A stretch of DNA of 64,000 nt from Microseira sp041929235 (GCF_041929235.1 NZ_JBHFNP010000277.1:1-64000); one strand, 5' to 3'; shown: positions 36,018-45,000, numbered from the stretch's first letter. Made by a program: numbers and translations. The notes: generated by a model from the sequence alone, not told the origin.

Positions 36018-36579
36018 TTTCTGTTTCCTCGCTCACTATCAACACACCACCACACACAAAAAATAAATCAGATCGGGATATGCAGCACGGTTAGCTGCAC
36101 TTGAGAGACGGAAACGTTTTTTCTTTGTTAGATGGTACTTTAGTTCTCCATGAATGCGATCGCTTGGGGCAAAGGGCGTCAAAGACACTCCAGAGCTCCC
36201 AAACAGTTCATAACCTACTCCCTGAGTTTTCCAGTCTCAGGTTAAGATTTTATTCAAATTTCTGCAATTTGGGCAAAACATTGTTGAAGAGGACGGGTCG
36301 AGTTCTTGTTGTATTCCCCGCGTCGGGAGCGTCCCCGTGTCGGGAGCGTCTTCTTAGTCAAGTGCCCAAGGTGTGATTTTCTGCCTTCGCTGCGAGTCAG
36401 CGCCGGATCGAGAATTCCGTAAACTGTAATGTGGGGCTAATAACACCCGCATTTCAATCTCTATTGCCCCACGGCGGTGGGGGAGGCGCTAGCTTGTGAA
36501 GCGCAGAAGCCGGTATTGTATGCAAAGCGTCAATAGCGGTTCTCCACGCTGTGGAGTGGTTTATCTAGTTGGAGTTCAA
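36018..36579. other. Divergent intergenic region, no gene recognised
   Basis: 562 bases between the divergent Wzm and DUF2862 genes. Contains a GTCGGGAGCGTC direct repeat (36310-36350) and should hold both promoters, but I cannot place them. Confidence 0.5.
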
Positions 36580-36777
36580 ATGGAAATCGGTCAAAAAGTG
36601 CGCGTGCGTCGTCTGCGGGATCGCTCATCTGCGGAGGTGGTCAAACGGTTAGGTCAAACCGGCATCATTCAAGCCTTCAAAATGGTAGATGCCAGCGGAG
36701 TGGGTGTTGTTGTACAGTTTGATGACAAATTTTCCACCTGGTTCTTTGAAGACGAAATAGAACTCCTCAAAGCATAA
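36580..36777 (+). CDS. DUF2862 family small protein
   Basis: A 65-residue basic protein, MEIGQKVRVRRLRDR with GIIQAFKMVDASGVGVVVQFDD and WFFEDEIE, an SH3-like beta-barrel pattern. A GGAG five bases before the ATG at 36580 fixes the start; the upstream extension has no similarity. It lies 10 bases before the ArsA-like gene and near chlG, the usual cyanobacterial order. Function unknown. Confidence 0.85.
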   Translation: MEIGQKVRVRRLRDRSSAEVVKRLGQTGIIQAFKMVDASGVGVVVQFDDKFSTWFFEDEIELLKA

Positions 36778-36787
36778 GGAAGCAACG

Positions 36788-37957
36788 ATGTCCCTGATTT
36801 TGACATTTTTAGGTAAAGGTGGCGTGGGCCGCACGACGATCGCCATTGCAACAGCTAAACGACTTGCCGCCTCTGGTGCGCGAGTCCTGCTGGCTTTTGG
36901 CGACACCGAACCAGTATCCAGTTCGCTCTTAGGTGCGACAATTGGTCCAGATCCCCAACAACTGGCTGCTAACTTACAGGCGGTGCAGTTTCAGACTACC
37001 GTCCTGCTAGAACGCAGCTGGGAACAAGTGAAAGATTTGGAAGCGCAATACCTGCGAACGCCTATCATAAAAGAAGTCTACGGTCAAGAACTAGGAGTAT
37101 TGCCGGGGATGGACAGTGCGTTAGCGCTGAACGCCCTGCGCGAGTACGAAGCTTCAGGCAAATACGACGCGATCGTCTACGACGGGACGGGAGACAAAGC
37201 TTTGCTGCGGATGCTGGGAACCCCGGAAATTATGAGCTGGTATATCCGCCGATTTCGGGATGTTTTTATCAATTCGGATCTGGGCAAAACCCTGTCGCCG
37301 TTCATTCAACCCGTCACCAGCGCCATCTTGAATGTCAACTTAATCGGGGATAACTTTGCTCAACCCACCAACCAGGTGAATAACTTACTCGACCAGGGAA
37401 AGGCAGCAATGTCCGACCCCAAGCGGGTAGCGGCTTATTTGGTGACGACAGGCGACCCAAATGCAATCGCAACAGCCAAATACCTTTGGGGTAGCGCCCA
37501 ACAAATCGGTCTGACCGTTTCCGGGGTGATTCTCAACCAGACCGTGATGGCGGATACCTTTGCCGCACAGCAAGCTCAAACCCTGGAACAAGTCTACGCG
37601 ACTTACGACCGGGAAACATCGGCAACCGACATCGCCAACTCAGAGTTTTCACCCCTCGCGGTTAGTACCGTTCCCGTTCGCATCGGCGACGATTGGCAAC
37701 CCCTAATCGACGCCCTACCCGATTTTCTCAAAGCAGCGGGCGCCCCCAAACCCATCGAGATCGACATCGCTGGGCGTCAAGTGCGCCTGTTCTTACCCGG
37801 ATTTGACAAAAAACAGGTCAAACTTACTCAGTACGGCCCAGAAGTCACCATCGAAGCTGGCGACCAACGCCGCAATATCTTTCTACCCCCCCAACTCAGC
37901 GGGCAACCTGTCAAAGGCGCCAAGTTCCAAAATAATTATTTGACGATTTCGTTCTAG
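36788..37957 (+). CDS. ArsA-like ATPase with C-terminal Hsp20-like domain
   Basis: A 389-residue SIMIBI-class ATPase. The deviant Walker A reads LGKGGVGRTT (8-17), with Arg in place of the second Lys, and the family signature Lys is kept. About residues 315-389 (EIDIAGRQVRLFLPGFDKKQ onward) form a small beta-sandwich as in the ArsA_HSP20 family. Relatives in cyanobacteria are not arsenic pumps; proximity to chlG suggests a role in chlorophyll or membrane-protein handling (inference). AAGGAAG precedes the ATG. Confidence 0.82.
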   Translation: MSLILTFLGKGGVGRTTIAIATAKRLAASGARVLLAFGDTEPVSSSLLGATIGPDPQQLAANLQAVQFQTTVLLERSWEQVKDLEAQYLRTPIIKEVYGQELGVLPGMDSALALNALREYEASGKYDAIVYDGTGDKALLRMLGTPEIMSWYIRRFRDVFINSDLGKTLSPFIQPVTSAILNVNLIGDNFAQPTNQVNNLLDQGKAAMSDPKRVAAYLVTTGDPNAIATAKYLWGSAQQIGLTVSGVILNQTVMADTFAAQQAQTLEQVYATYDRETSATDIANSEFSPLAVSTVPVRIGDDWQPLIDALPDFLKAAGAPKPIEIDIAGRQVRLFLPGFDKKQVKLTQYGPEVTIEAGDQRRNIFLPPQLSGQPVKGAKFQNNYLTISF

Positions 37958-38133
37958 CAAGGCAGCGATCCCCCTACTCGTTTCGGTGACTGAAGAATAC
38001 TTATTTAACCGCCAAGAAGCCAAGGACGCCAAGGAAGAGGAGAAGGAAGAGATAGGTAGTGTTCTGGCACCGCAGCGAGTAAACGATAAAAGCGTTCAAT
38101 CCCAAATCCTCTCATCTCAAATCCAAAATCCCT

Positions 38134-39171
38134 ATGTCTGATTCGCCTTCCTCGCAACTTCCCACGGACGCCACAACGGCTGAGGTGGATGTACAACCGA
38201 ATACCGCAGCGCCCCTCGATGCCAGTGGCAATGCCAAGATGCGGCAAATGCTAGGGATGAAAGGGGCAGCAAAGGAAACCAATATCTGGAAAATTCGCCT
38301 GCAATTAATGAAGCCGATCACCTGGATACCCCTGATGTGGGGCGTGATCTGCGGTGCGGCTTCTTCAGGTAACTATACTTGGACGTTAGAAAACGTGCTG
38401 ATATCGGCGGCGTGCATGTTGCTGTCGGGGCCGTTAATGACAGGTTATACCCAAGTGGTGAATGAGTACTACGATCGCGAGATCGATGCGATTAACGAAC
38501 CCTATCGCCCCATCCCATCGGGAGCAATTTCCCTTCCCCAAGTCATTGCTCAAGTTTGGGTACTGTTACTCGCTGGAATTGGTTTGGCATTTGTTCTAGA
38601 CCAATGGGCAGGACACGAATTTCCCACTATTACTTGTATCGCCATCGGCGGTGCATTCCTCGCCTATATTTACTCTGCACCGCCGTTGAAATTAAAGCAA
38701 AACGGCTGGCTGGGTACTTATGCTTTGGGTTCCAGCTACATCGCCCTCCCTTGGTGGACTGGTCATGCTTTATTTGGCGACCTCAATCTGACAATTGTCG
38801 TTCTCACTCTGTTCTACAGTTTCTCCGGATTGGGGATTGCGATTGTTAACGACTTCAAGAGTATCGAAGGAGACAGACAATTAGGCTTGAAGTCGATGCC
38901 GGTGATGTTTGGCGTCACCACAGCCGCTTGGATTTGCGTGCTGATGATCGATATATTTCAAGGAGCGATCGCTGGTTACCTAGTCTACATTCACCAAAAT
39001 CTTTACGCGACAATCCTGGTGCTGTTAGTGATTCCTCAAATTGTGTTTCAAGATATGTACTTCCTGCGCGACCCGCTGAAAAATGACGTAAAGTATCAAG
39101 CAAGCGCCCAGCCTTTCCTAGTTTTAGGAATGCTGGTGGCAGGTTTGGCTTTGGGTCATGCTGGTGTTTAG
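38134..39171 (+). CDS. chlG: Chlorophyll synthase
   Basis: Attaches the phytyl or geranylgeranyl chain to chlorophyllide a in the thylakoid membrane. A 345-residue UbiA-family prenyltransferase with about nine membrane helices. The two Asp-rich motifs are NEYYDREIDAINEPYRPIPS and NDFKSIEGDRQLGLKSMPV. The N-terminal 45 residues are soluble and variable. It follows the ArsA-like gene by 176 bases. Diagnostic of an oxygenic phototroph. Confidence 0.95.
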   Translation: MSDSPSSQLPTDATTAEVDVQPNTAAPLDASGNAKMRQMLGMKGAAKETNIWKIRLQLMKPITWIPLMWGVICGAASSGNYTWTLENVLISAACMLLSGPLMTGYTQVVNEYYDREIDAINEPYRPIPSGAISLPQVIAQVWVLLLAGIGLAFVLDQWAGHEFPTITCIAIGGAFLAYIYSAPPLKLKQNGWLGTYALGSSYIALPWWTGHALFGDLNLTIVVLTLFYSFSGLGIAIVNDFKSIEGDRQLGLKSMPVMFGVTTAAWICVLMIDIFQGAIAGYLVYIHQNLYATILVLLVIPQIVFQDMYFLRDPLKNDVKYQASAQPFLVLGMLVAGLALGHAGV

Positions 39172-39209
39172 GTAATCGGTAATTGGTAATTGGTAATGGG
39201 TAATTGGTA
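39171..39209. repeat. Heptanucleotide short tandem repeat (GGTAATT)
   Basis: Five GGTAATT-like units immediately after the chlG stop. A second array, (TCTAAAA)4, lies at 39658-39687. Confidence 0.7.
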
Positions 39210-39327
39210 AATTTATTTCCTAGTACTCATTACCATTTGCCAATCAATCTATCGTTAGATAGACAAAATAGCCGATTATATTTCTTTACATTTAACCTAT
39301 TAGTTCCATTTTGTTCGGAAAATAGCC

Positions 39328-39612
39328 GTGTTTGAACTCCTGTATCCTTTAGTGCGTGCAATTCAACCGTTTTTAGCGCCGGTTTGCTTTTTCTTTGCCT
39401 GGGCATTTGTAGCGGTTTTAACTTGGGGGATTTGGTCAGCGATCGCCGAAACCGCCACCAGGGCAAAAGTGATGCACGAAATTCCCTGTTCTAACTGTCA
39501 ATTTTTCACCAACGACCATCGGCTTAAATGTACCGTACATCCCCGAATAGCCAATTCTGAAGCAGCAATTAATTGTCCAGATTATTGCTCGAAAACAAAT
39601 CTATTGTATTAA
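39328..39612 (+). CDS. Small membrane protein with Cys-rich tail
   Basis: A 94-residue protein starting at GTG. Residues 12-40 (QPFLAPVCFFFAWAFVAVLT) form a membrane segment, followed by a soluble tail with CSNCQFF, KCTVHP and NCPDYC. The four to five Cys and one His could bind a metal or iron-sulfur cluster, but no family name comes to mind. The composition and conserved Cys spacing argue it is real. Confidence 0.7.
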   Translation: MFELLYPLVRAIQPFLAPVCFFFAWAFVAVLTWGIWSAIAETATRAKVMHEIPCSNCQFFTNDHRLKCTVHPRIANSEAAINCPDYCSKTNLLY

Positions 39613-39869
39613 CTCAAGTTAGATGGCAGATTGCAGATTGCAGATAAAAATAAAATAAAATCTAAAATCTAAAATCTAAAATCTAAAATTGGGTCTCTGT
39701 GACGGGCGCGAACGCCAGACGCTGTTGTCGCCCTCTCATAACTTGATTACATATCTCTTCTTTTCTCTTACCTCTGCGTACTCTGTGCCTCTGTGGTTCA
39801 TTAATTACCTACTCTTCTAGCACAAAGCGAGTAAAATAGAATAGTCTTGCGCCTCTAAACCTCAAACCA

Positions 39870-40454
39870 ATGCAATCGAACTTGCAAAAATTATATATTA
39901 CCCCAGAAGACTTAAAAACAATAGCGGCAGTTAGTCAGAGAGATTTGAAAGCCTACGAACAATTAAAATATCCCCGCTTAGCCTTATTAATGACAATCGG
40001 CAGTTACGTAGAACGCATCTTGCTGTTAGGCTGGGGATTGATTCCCCTGGGATATTTAATTAAGTGGAAATGGTTAAGAAAGCGGCAGAAAAGCCTGTTG
40101 GAAGAAATTGATAAATATAATACAGTTATTCAAGGCATAGAAATTAACGACCAGCTAGTAGCCGCCGGAAATAAATCAGCCAGTTTAACGGATAGAGAAA
40201 AACTGATTTCAACTCTGGAAACAACTAGAGAAAATTTAATTTGCGCCTTAAAAACAGAGCGAATTTTGCGAGAAAATCGCGCATTTATTGCCCGCAACAA
40301 AGAACTTTTAGCCACTAACTTGGCGGCTGTGCAAGCGTTACAAATCAGTTATGAGGCACGAGAATATACAAAGTTGCTGAACGAAGCATTAGAAGCAGCA
40401 CAAGCTGTACAAGGGGAAATGAAGCGACTAGAAAGCGGGGAATCAGATTTGTAG
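39870..40454 (+). CDS. Conserved hypothetical membrane-anchored coiled-coil protein
   Basis: A 194-residue protein with one hydrophobic segment near 50-64 (RILLLGWGLIPLGYLI) and a long charged helical region after it (about 70-190), predicted coiled coil. I do not recognise a family. Its 3' end overlaps the convergent Uma2-type gene by 12 bases. Confidence 0.65.
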   Translation: MQSNLQKLYITPEDLKTIAAVSQRDLKAYEQLKYPRLALLMTIGSYVERILLLGWGLIPLGYLIKWKWLRKRQKSLLEEIDKYNTVIQGIEINDQLVAAGNKSASLTDREKLISTLETTRENLICALKTERILRENRAFIARNKELLATNLAAVQALQISYEAREYTKLLNEALEAAQAVQGEMKRLESGESDL

Positions 40455-41027
40455 TAATACTTGGGCGGCTGTTAATTCTAGCTGGGGAAAAGTGGGAGAA
40501 ACGATGCGATCGCTTTCTCGGAATTCCACAGCATCGTAGAAGCCTTCTGCTAGGGTGCATACTGTTACCAAATCCGAGAGTGGATCGACAATCCAGAATT
40601 CAGGAATATTGAGTACGGCATATTCAGAACGTTTGCTGCGGTAGTCGGTGGTTTTGGTAGACTCGCTGACGACTTCCACGACTAAAATTGGGGGCGGATC
40701 GGAAAGTTCAATTACCGCTTCTCGGTTAGCTAGAGATTCCCACTGTTCTATCGTTAAAACAGTGACATCGGGAATGCGTGAAGTATCCCAACGCCCAGCG
40801 CGAGGGGAACGAATACCTACGGAAAACCTTTGTGCTGTCCAAGCAGTTCCTAATTTGGCGATTTCTCCATCAAATGTGAATTCTAAGAACTTAGTGACTG
40901 CACCATGCTTACCAGTACCTAGACTCATGGGGATTAATTCTCCATCCACAAGTTCGTAACGGGTATCCGTACCATCGTCATACTTGAGATACTCTGCAAA
41001 GGTTAGTTTCTTGGTGGCTACCGTCAT
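40443..41027 (-). CDS. Uma2 family protein (DUF820 endonuclease-like)
   Basis: A 194-residue protein of a family that is greatly expanded in cyanobacteria. The restriction-endonuclease-like core is visible: RIPDVTVLT, PPILVVEVVSESTKTTDY, RSKRSEYAVLNIPEFWIVDP. The conserved D...ExV...K arrangement suggests a PD-(D/E)XK fold. Biological role unknown. Confidence 0.85.
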   Translation of the reverse strand: MTVATKKLTFAEYLKYDDGTDTRYELVDGELIPMSLGTGKHGAVTKFLEFTFDGEIAKLGTAWTAQRFSVGIRSPRAGRWDTSRIPDVTVLTIEQWESLANREAVIELSDPPPILVVEVVSESTKTTDYRSKRSEYAVLNIPEFWIVDPLSDLVTVCTLAEGFYDAVEFRESDRIVSPTFPQLELTAAQVLLQI

Positions 41028-41111
41028 AGCGATCGCTCGATTACTATAGTTATTTCAATTTATCCGATTGTAACCTCTGTTTGATAAATAGGTTACTAGA
41101 AAACACGATCT

Positions 41112-41244
41112 CTGATATCATGTCCTTAGGCATCGGTAGCCTTTGCTAAGGAAGGGTTTATTTAACCATAGCGCTGGTAGCAAATATCTCTCGTAAAACC
41201 CGCCCCTACCATACACAACCTTTGCTTAAGGAGATGATATGACA
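41112..41244. mobile_element. MITE-like element, family B, copy 2, with a nested palindrome
   Basis: Left end GATATCATGTCCTTAGGCAT and right end CTTAAGGAGATGATATGAC are inverted repeats and match the ends of the 11286 element. Between them sits copy C of the 61-bp palindrome family. Confidence 0.55.
41149..41209. repeat. GTAGGGGCGGGTTT palindrome, copy C
   Basis: AAGGAAGGGTTTATTTAACC at the left (diverged) and GTAAAACCCGCCCCTAC at the right; 61 bp, nested in the family B element. Confidence 0.6.
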
Positions 41245-41364
41245 GGTAATTTTGCCAGCATCAATGCCTTGAAATAAATTTCAGGCTAAAAGCTAAAACC
41301 AGTTTAAACGGGTTTTAGAAAGTTGTGAAGTTAATTTCCTTTCTGACTTTTGCCAAAAGTTTAA

Positions 41365-42327
41365 TCAAGACTTGGCATCTATTTCTAGCAAAACTTTTAA
41401 AACACCCCGTTCTTGGGCGCGTGCAAACGCCGTCAGTCCTTCAGATAAGGGATAGCGGGCTTGAATTAGCGGTTCTACATCCACCTTGCCTGCGGCTAGC
41501 ACTTCTAGGGCGGCGGCAAAGGGGCCACAACGGGAACCGATGAGGGTAATTTCGTCTACGACTAAAGACGAGGCATCGAAGGTGAGGTGACCGGCGTAGG
41601 TGCTTTTGAGTACCAAGGTACCGCGAGGACGGAGGGCGCGGCGCGCGATCGCAAACCCTTCCTGATTTCCGGTACACTCCACAGATAGGTCAAAAGCGCG
41701 GTCAGTCACAGCATCTGCCAGCCCCGTTTTAATACCCCGCGCCGCCAAATTAGCCAATTTATGCTCATGTCGCCCCACAGCCAATAAATCGCAGCCAGTC
41801 AGCGCCAGTGTCTGCGCTACGAGTTGCCCTAACTTGCCATCTCCCACTACCAAAACTCGGTCTTCGGGGCGAATCGAGACTTGTTGCTGAATTTCCAAAG
41901 CCGCCGCTACAGGCTCGGTAAAAGTTGCGACATCGGTGGGAACGCTATCCGGTACGGGATGCAAGTTCTGTTCTGGTAAGGTGAGATATTCGGCAAACGC
42001 ACCGTTGCGATTAACGATACCAAGTACGGTACGGTTTTCGCAGTGGGTAGGTTGTTGGCTCTTGCAAAAGCGGCATTGACCGCAAGCGGCGTTAATTTCT
42101 CCCACGACTCGCTTACCGAGTAACCCAGATGACCCTTGTTCGACGATGCCGACAAATTCATGACCTAAAATGCCTGTGTAAGGATAGTAGCCGCGAATTA
42201 GTTCCAAGTCGGTATTGCAAATACCCGCACGCACAACGCGGACGAGTGCTTCCCCTGGTGGCGCTTCAGGAATGGGGACATCGGTGCGGAGTTGCAGTTG
42301 GTTGTTTTCTAACCAGATAGCTTTCAT
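41365..42327 (-). CDS. Zinc-dependent alcohol dehydrogenase family protein (MDR)
   Basis: A 320-residue medium-chain dehydrogenase. Catalytic zinc ligands are in GICNTDLEL and GHEFVG; the structural zinc loop is CGQCRFCKSQQPTHC; the Rossmann motif is VLVVGDGKLGQLVAQ. Relatives act on threonine, sorbitol or other polyols; the substrate is not predictable. No obvious operon partner. Confidence 0.85.
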   Translation of the reverse strand: MKAIWLENNQLQLRTDVPIPEAPPGEALVRVVRAGICNTDLELIRGYYPYTGILGHEFVGIVEQGSSGLLGKRVVGEINAACGQCRFCKSQQPTHCENRTVLGIVNRNGAFAEYLTLPEQNLHPVPDSVPTDVATFTEPVAAALEIQQQVSIRPEDRVLVVGDGKLGQLVAQTLALTGCDLLAVGRHEHKLANLAARGIKTGLADAVTDRAFDLSVECTGNQEGFAIARRALRPRGTLVLKSTYAGHLTFDASSLVVDEITLIGSRCGPFAAALEVLAAGKVDVEPLIQARYPLSEGLTAFARAQERGVLKVLLEIDAKS

Positions 42328-42368
42328 AGTTGGTTTTGTCGGGAGTTTAGGAATATTTTATGGTTAAA

Positions 42369-42418
42369 GCCTGCGTAGGCAGGCTTTGTTTGTGTAGCCG
42401 CGCCTTCAGGCGTCGGGG
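42369..42418. repeat. Dispersed repeat with GACGCC...GGCTACACAAAC core, copy 2 (inverted)
   Basis: GCCTGCGTAGGCAGGC hairpin, then GTTTGTGTAGCCGCG and CCTTCAGGCGTC; the inverse orientation of the 3411 copy. Confidence 0.45.
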
Positions 42419-42443
42419 CATTCAGGTAAAAAGATTCCTCCTA

Positions 42444-44018
42444 CTAGACACTGACGAAATAGTTAGCGTTGAGGTTGATATTAGTAGAACCTTGAACGAT
42501 CGCAATCAGTTCCAGACGGCTTTCATTCAGGAAAATCGCTGTACCCGCAGCTAAACCAGTCGGTGACGCTCCCAAACTATATCTCGATTTGGCACCAGAC
42601 AGTTGGATCGTGTCCTCCAAGGCATTGAAGTCAGCAATCAGAGCATAATCGCTGATGCCGGAAGTGCTAGTATTACCATCGCTGTAGAAGGCTCCCCCAG
42701 TAGCGCCTAGCACAAAGCGATCGCCCCCAGCACCACCTGTAAAGCGGTCAATTTCGCCAAAACCTCTGCCTGCTGCGGCATCTGCGCCCGTCAGCACGTC
42801 GTCGCCATCATCTCCAAATATGCGATCGCCACCAGCGCCACCGAAGACAGAATCATTACCGCGTCCACCATTAAGGATATCGTTGCTACTATCCCCAAAC
42901 AGGGCATCGTTGCCGTCGCCACCAGTAATGTAGTCATTTCCGGCGCCGCCACGGATGGTGTCATTGGTTGCGCCACCTGCCAGGTTATCGTTGTTAGCAG
43001 TACCCGACAAATTGAGGGCAACAACGGATTTATTGTTTTTAGTCCTAGCATTGTTCTGCCCAGAAAATCCCGCGTTAACTACCGTGTTGAGGTTGAGGAG
43101 AGACCCATTGGACTGGGTAAAACTGTTGCCTTGGAGCAATTCTGTAAATAGAGTCGTGGCATAAGTGTGGTTGCCGATAAAACTAATCTGTCCGGGTTGG
43201 AACAAGTCGTTCCAGTTGGCGTAGACATCGAGAGTAGCTAACCGATCGTCGTAACCCAATGTCTGACTGGTATGAAAACTTACAACGCGAGTAGCGTCAG
43301 TCGGATCTAGGCGATCCTTAGCAGGTTTACCTTCAAATGCAGGTCCAGCAGGGTCTAGTCCCACAATTTGCGATATAGAGCGTCCGGTGGATTGACGATA
43401 GGCAGAGCCAGCAAATCCAGCGATATGCGCTCCCAGGCTGTGTCCGATTATATTGGTGTAGTTAGGATCTACGCCGCTATTTCTCAAGTAAGCAGCTAAT
43501 TGATTACCAACAACGTCTGTTTTACCAACAGAAGGGAGATACAAGGGATTACGCGCTCCATCTTCCCAATCCACCAGAATGATATTAGCGTTAGACTCCC
43601 GCTGCCGAAGGGTTTGGGCTTGGTTAGCCATCCAGTCGGCAGGCTTGTAGTTGTTACCAGCATTGCCACCTGTGTTATTCCAGCCATGTATGATGACATA
43701 GGTTGGTGCGTCAGTATTGATGCGCCCGGAACGGTTGATCGAACCGTTACCCCAAATATTAAAATTGACTCCAGAAACGCCAGTAGAAGAAGTGGAAGAA
43801 GACATATTATTCATCAATGAATTGGCGTTCAGAGTGGTATTCATATTCATGCTTCCCATATCCATAAAGGAAGACATATCAATGGATAAATTGCCATTCA
43901 TTCCTGGCAGACTTGAAGAGGTAGTGAGCGAGAGATTGTTATTCATATTCATGCCTCCCAAAGTAGAAGAATTACTGACTGAGGAAGTCATGTTAAAGCC
44001 AGAAAAGGAACTCGCCAT
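42444..44018 (-). CDS. Secreted lipase with RTX repeats
   Basis: A 524-residue protein. Residues 1-80 are low-complexity, rich in Met, Asn and Ser (MNMNNN, MDMGSMNMN). Residues about 85-300 are a lipase-family alpha/beta hydrolase: oxyanion region YVIIHGWNNTG, nucleophile elbow IIGHSLGAHIAGFAG, VGLDPAGPAF with the catalytic Asp, and VVSFHTS with the probable His. Residues 340-430 are six or so RTX nonapeptides (GGAGNDYITGGDGNDALFG), then a typical RTX tail. No signal peptide, so type I export by the 11.6-17.7 kb system is likely. Relatives degrade lipids outside the cell. Confidence 0.87.
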   Translation of the reverse strand: MASSFSGFNMTSSVSNSSTLGGMNMNNNLSLTTSSSLPGMNGNLSIDMSSFMDMGSMNMNTTLNANSLMNNMSSSTSSTGVSGVNFNIWGNGSINRSGRINTDAPTYVIIHGWNNTGGNAGNNYKPADWMANQAQTLRQRESNANIILVDWEDGARNPLYLPSVGKTDVVGNQLAAYLRNSGVDPNYTNIIGHSLGAHIAGFAGSAYRQSTGRSISQIVGLDPAGPAFEGKPAKDRLDPTDATRVVSFHTSQTLGYDDRLATLDVYANWNDLFQPGQISFIGNHTYATTLFTELLQGNSFTQSNGSLLNLNTVVNAGFSGQNNARTKNNKSVVALNLSGTANNDNLAGGATNDTIRGGAGNDYITGGDGNDALFGDSSNDILNGGRGNDSVFGGAGGDRIFGDDGDDVLTGADAAAGRGFGEIDRFTGGAGGDRFVLGATGGAFYSDGNTSTSGISDYALIADFNALEDTIQLSGAKSRYSLGASPTGLAAGTAIFLNESRLELIAIVQGSTNINLNANYFVSV

Positions 44019-44131
44019 AGGTTTCTCCTTATTTATGTGAAAAGTTTCGTTGAACTAAGCTAATTAACTTTGCTTACTTTTGAGAGGGAAACGGTTTATA
44101 GCGGATTGCAGCCGTATGAGGTACACCGAAG

Positions 44132-44173
44132 GTTTGTCAAGCGCGCACCCTTAAGGGTGCGCGCTTGACAAAC
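44132..44173. repeat. 42-bp perfect palindrome
   Basis: GTTTGTCAAGCGCGCACCC, TTAA, then the exact reverse complement; 21 bases per arm with no loop. It lies between two minus-strand genes, 63 bases after the stop at 44236. It could be a terminator stem for the small gene or a protein-binding site. Confidence 0.85.
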
Positions 44174-44235
44174 TCAGCCTTTTGGCTGTAGCTCACTCGC
44201 TGGCAATCCTCTGTAATCTTCAAACGTTAGGAAGC

Positions 44236-44418
44236 TCACATGCGATATAGAAGTGCTTCAACTTTCTGTTTCACCTGTTCTTTAACTTCCCGTTCCCGGC
44301 GCTCCCGTTCTTGCTGATCCCTTCTTTCTTCTTCTCGCCTCTTTTGATCTCGCTCTTCTTTGGTTGCCAACCACCAGACTCCATAGCCTGCTGCACCAAC
44401 AGCAGCAGCACCAAGCAT
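44236..44418 (-). CDS. Small membrane-anchored charged peptide
   Basis: Sixty residues: a short hydrophobic helix (3-18, GAAAVGAAGYGVWWLA) followed by a highly charged helix of Arg, Glu, Lys and Gln. No ribosome site is clear. It may be real because the segment order is protein-like and it lies next to another small membrane protein gene. Function unknown. Confidence 0.4.
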   Translation of the reverse strand: MLGAAAVGAAGYGVWWLATKEERDQKRREEERRDQQERERREREVKEQVKQKVEALLYRM

Positions 44419-44429
44419 TGTGCAGAAGT

Positions 44430-44494
44430 GTAGGGTGCGTCAGATGTTAAAGTGAATTATTTAACGCCTAACTTTGAGGTCTGACGCACCCTAC
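44430..44494. repeat. GTAGGGTGCGTCAG palindrome between two small genes
   Basis: GTAGGGTGCGTCAGA at the left and TCTGACGCACCCTAC... reversed at the right, about 65 bp. A shorter relative (GTAGGGTGCG...CGCACCCTAC) lies at 57762-57788. Confidence 0.6.
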
Positions 44495-44498
44495 TCAA

Positions 44499-44813
44499 CT
44501 AGCAACCTCCTCCACCAAAGCCACCAAATCCACCGCCACCAAGGTTGTTAAAGTTGCCAAGACTGCCACTATTGATATTGGGCAAATTTGATAAGCTAGG
44601 CGGCAGAGAAGATGTGGGATTGGACGCTTGTTGATTTTGTTGAGCTGCGTTAGCTGCATTAAGCAGAGCGCTTGTAGCTGCCGCTGCACCCAATCCACCT
44701 GTTAAACTCTTACCAATTCGCACGCTTTTTTTGGGTTCATCTCCAGCAGCAACAGCGCCAGAAATAGCACCTACAATACTTGAAATTACAAAAATGCTAA
44801 TCGGGTCGATCAT
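44499..44813 (-). CDS. Small membrane protein with glycine-rich C-terminus
   Basis: A 104-residue protein. Residues 2-22 (IDPISIFVISSIVGAISGAV) and 36-55 are hydrophobic, then an Asn/Ser/Pro-rich stretch and a Gly-rich end GGGGFGGFGGGGC. The ATG at 44813 has a strong GGAGG five bases upstream. It is divergent from the NB-ARC gene at 45001 with a 187-base shared intergenic region. No family recognised; a membrane-active or structural peptide is possible. Confidence 0.65.
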   Translation of the reverse strand: MIDPISIFVISSIVGAISGAVAAGDEPKKSVRIGKSLTGGLGAAAATSALLNAANAAQQNQQASNPTSSLPPSLSNLPNINSGSLGNFNNLGGGGFGGFGGGGC

Positions 44814-45000
44814 AAATCCTCCAAGAATTTTACAAAGTCTTAGCAAACCTCTGATTTGCGGGGACATTTACAAGATAATCTTGACCACTGAAATCTGTAC
44901 AGTAATAAAAGTCACAAAAGTAAGTGTTTTAATGCCCAGATTAGTCACAAAAGTCACATTGCGGTAAACTGGAGGATAAAACCTGACTCTTCCGTAAGCT

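Noticed and set aside
44499..44813. RiPP precursor based on the Gly-rich tail ending in Cys
   Set aside because: No modification enzyme or dedicated exporter is adjacent and the N-terminus is two membrane segments, not a leader.
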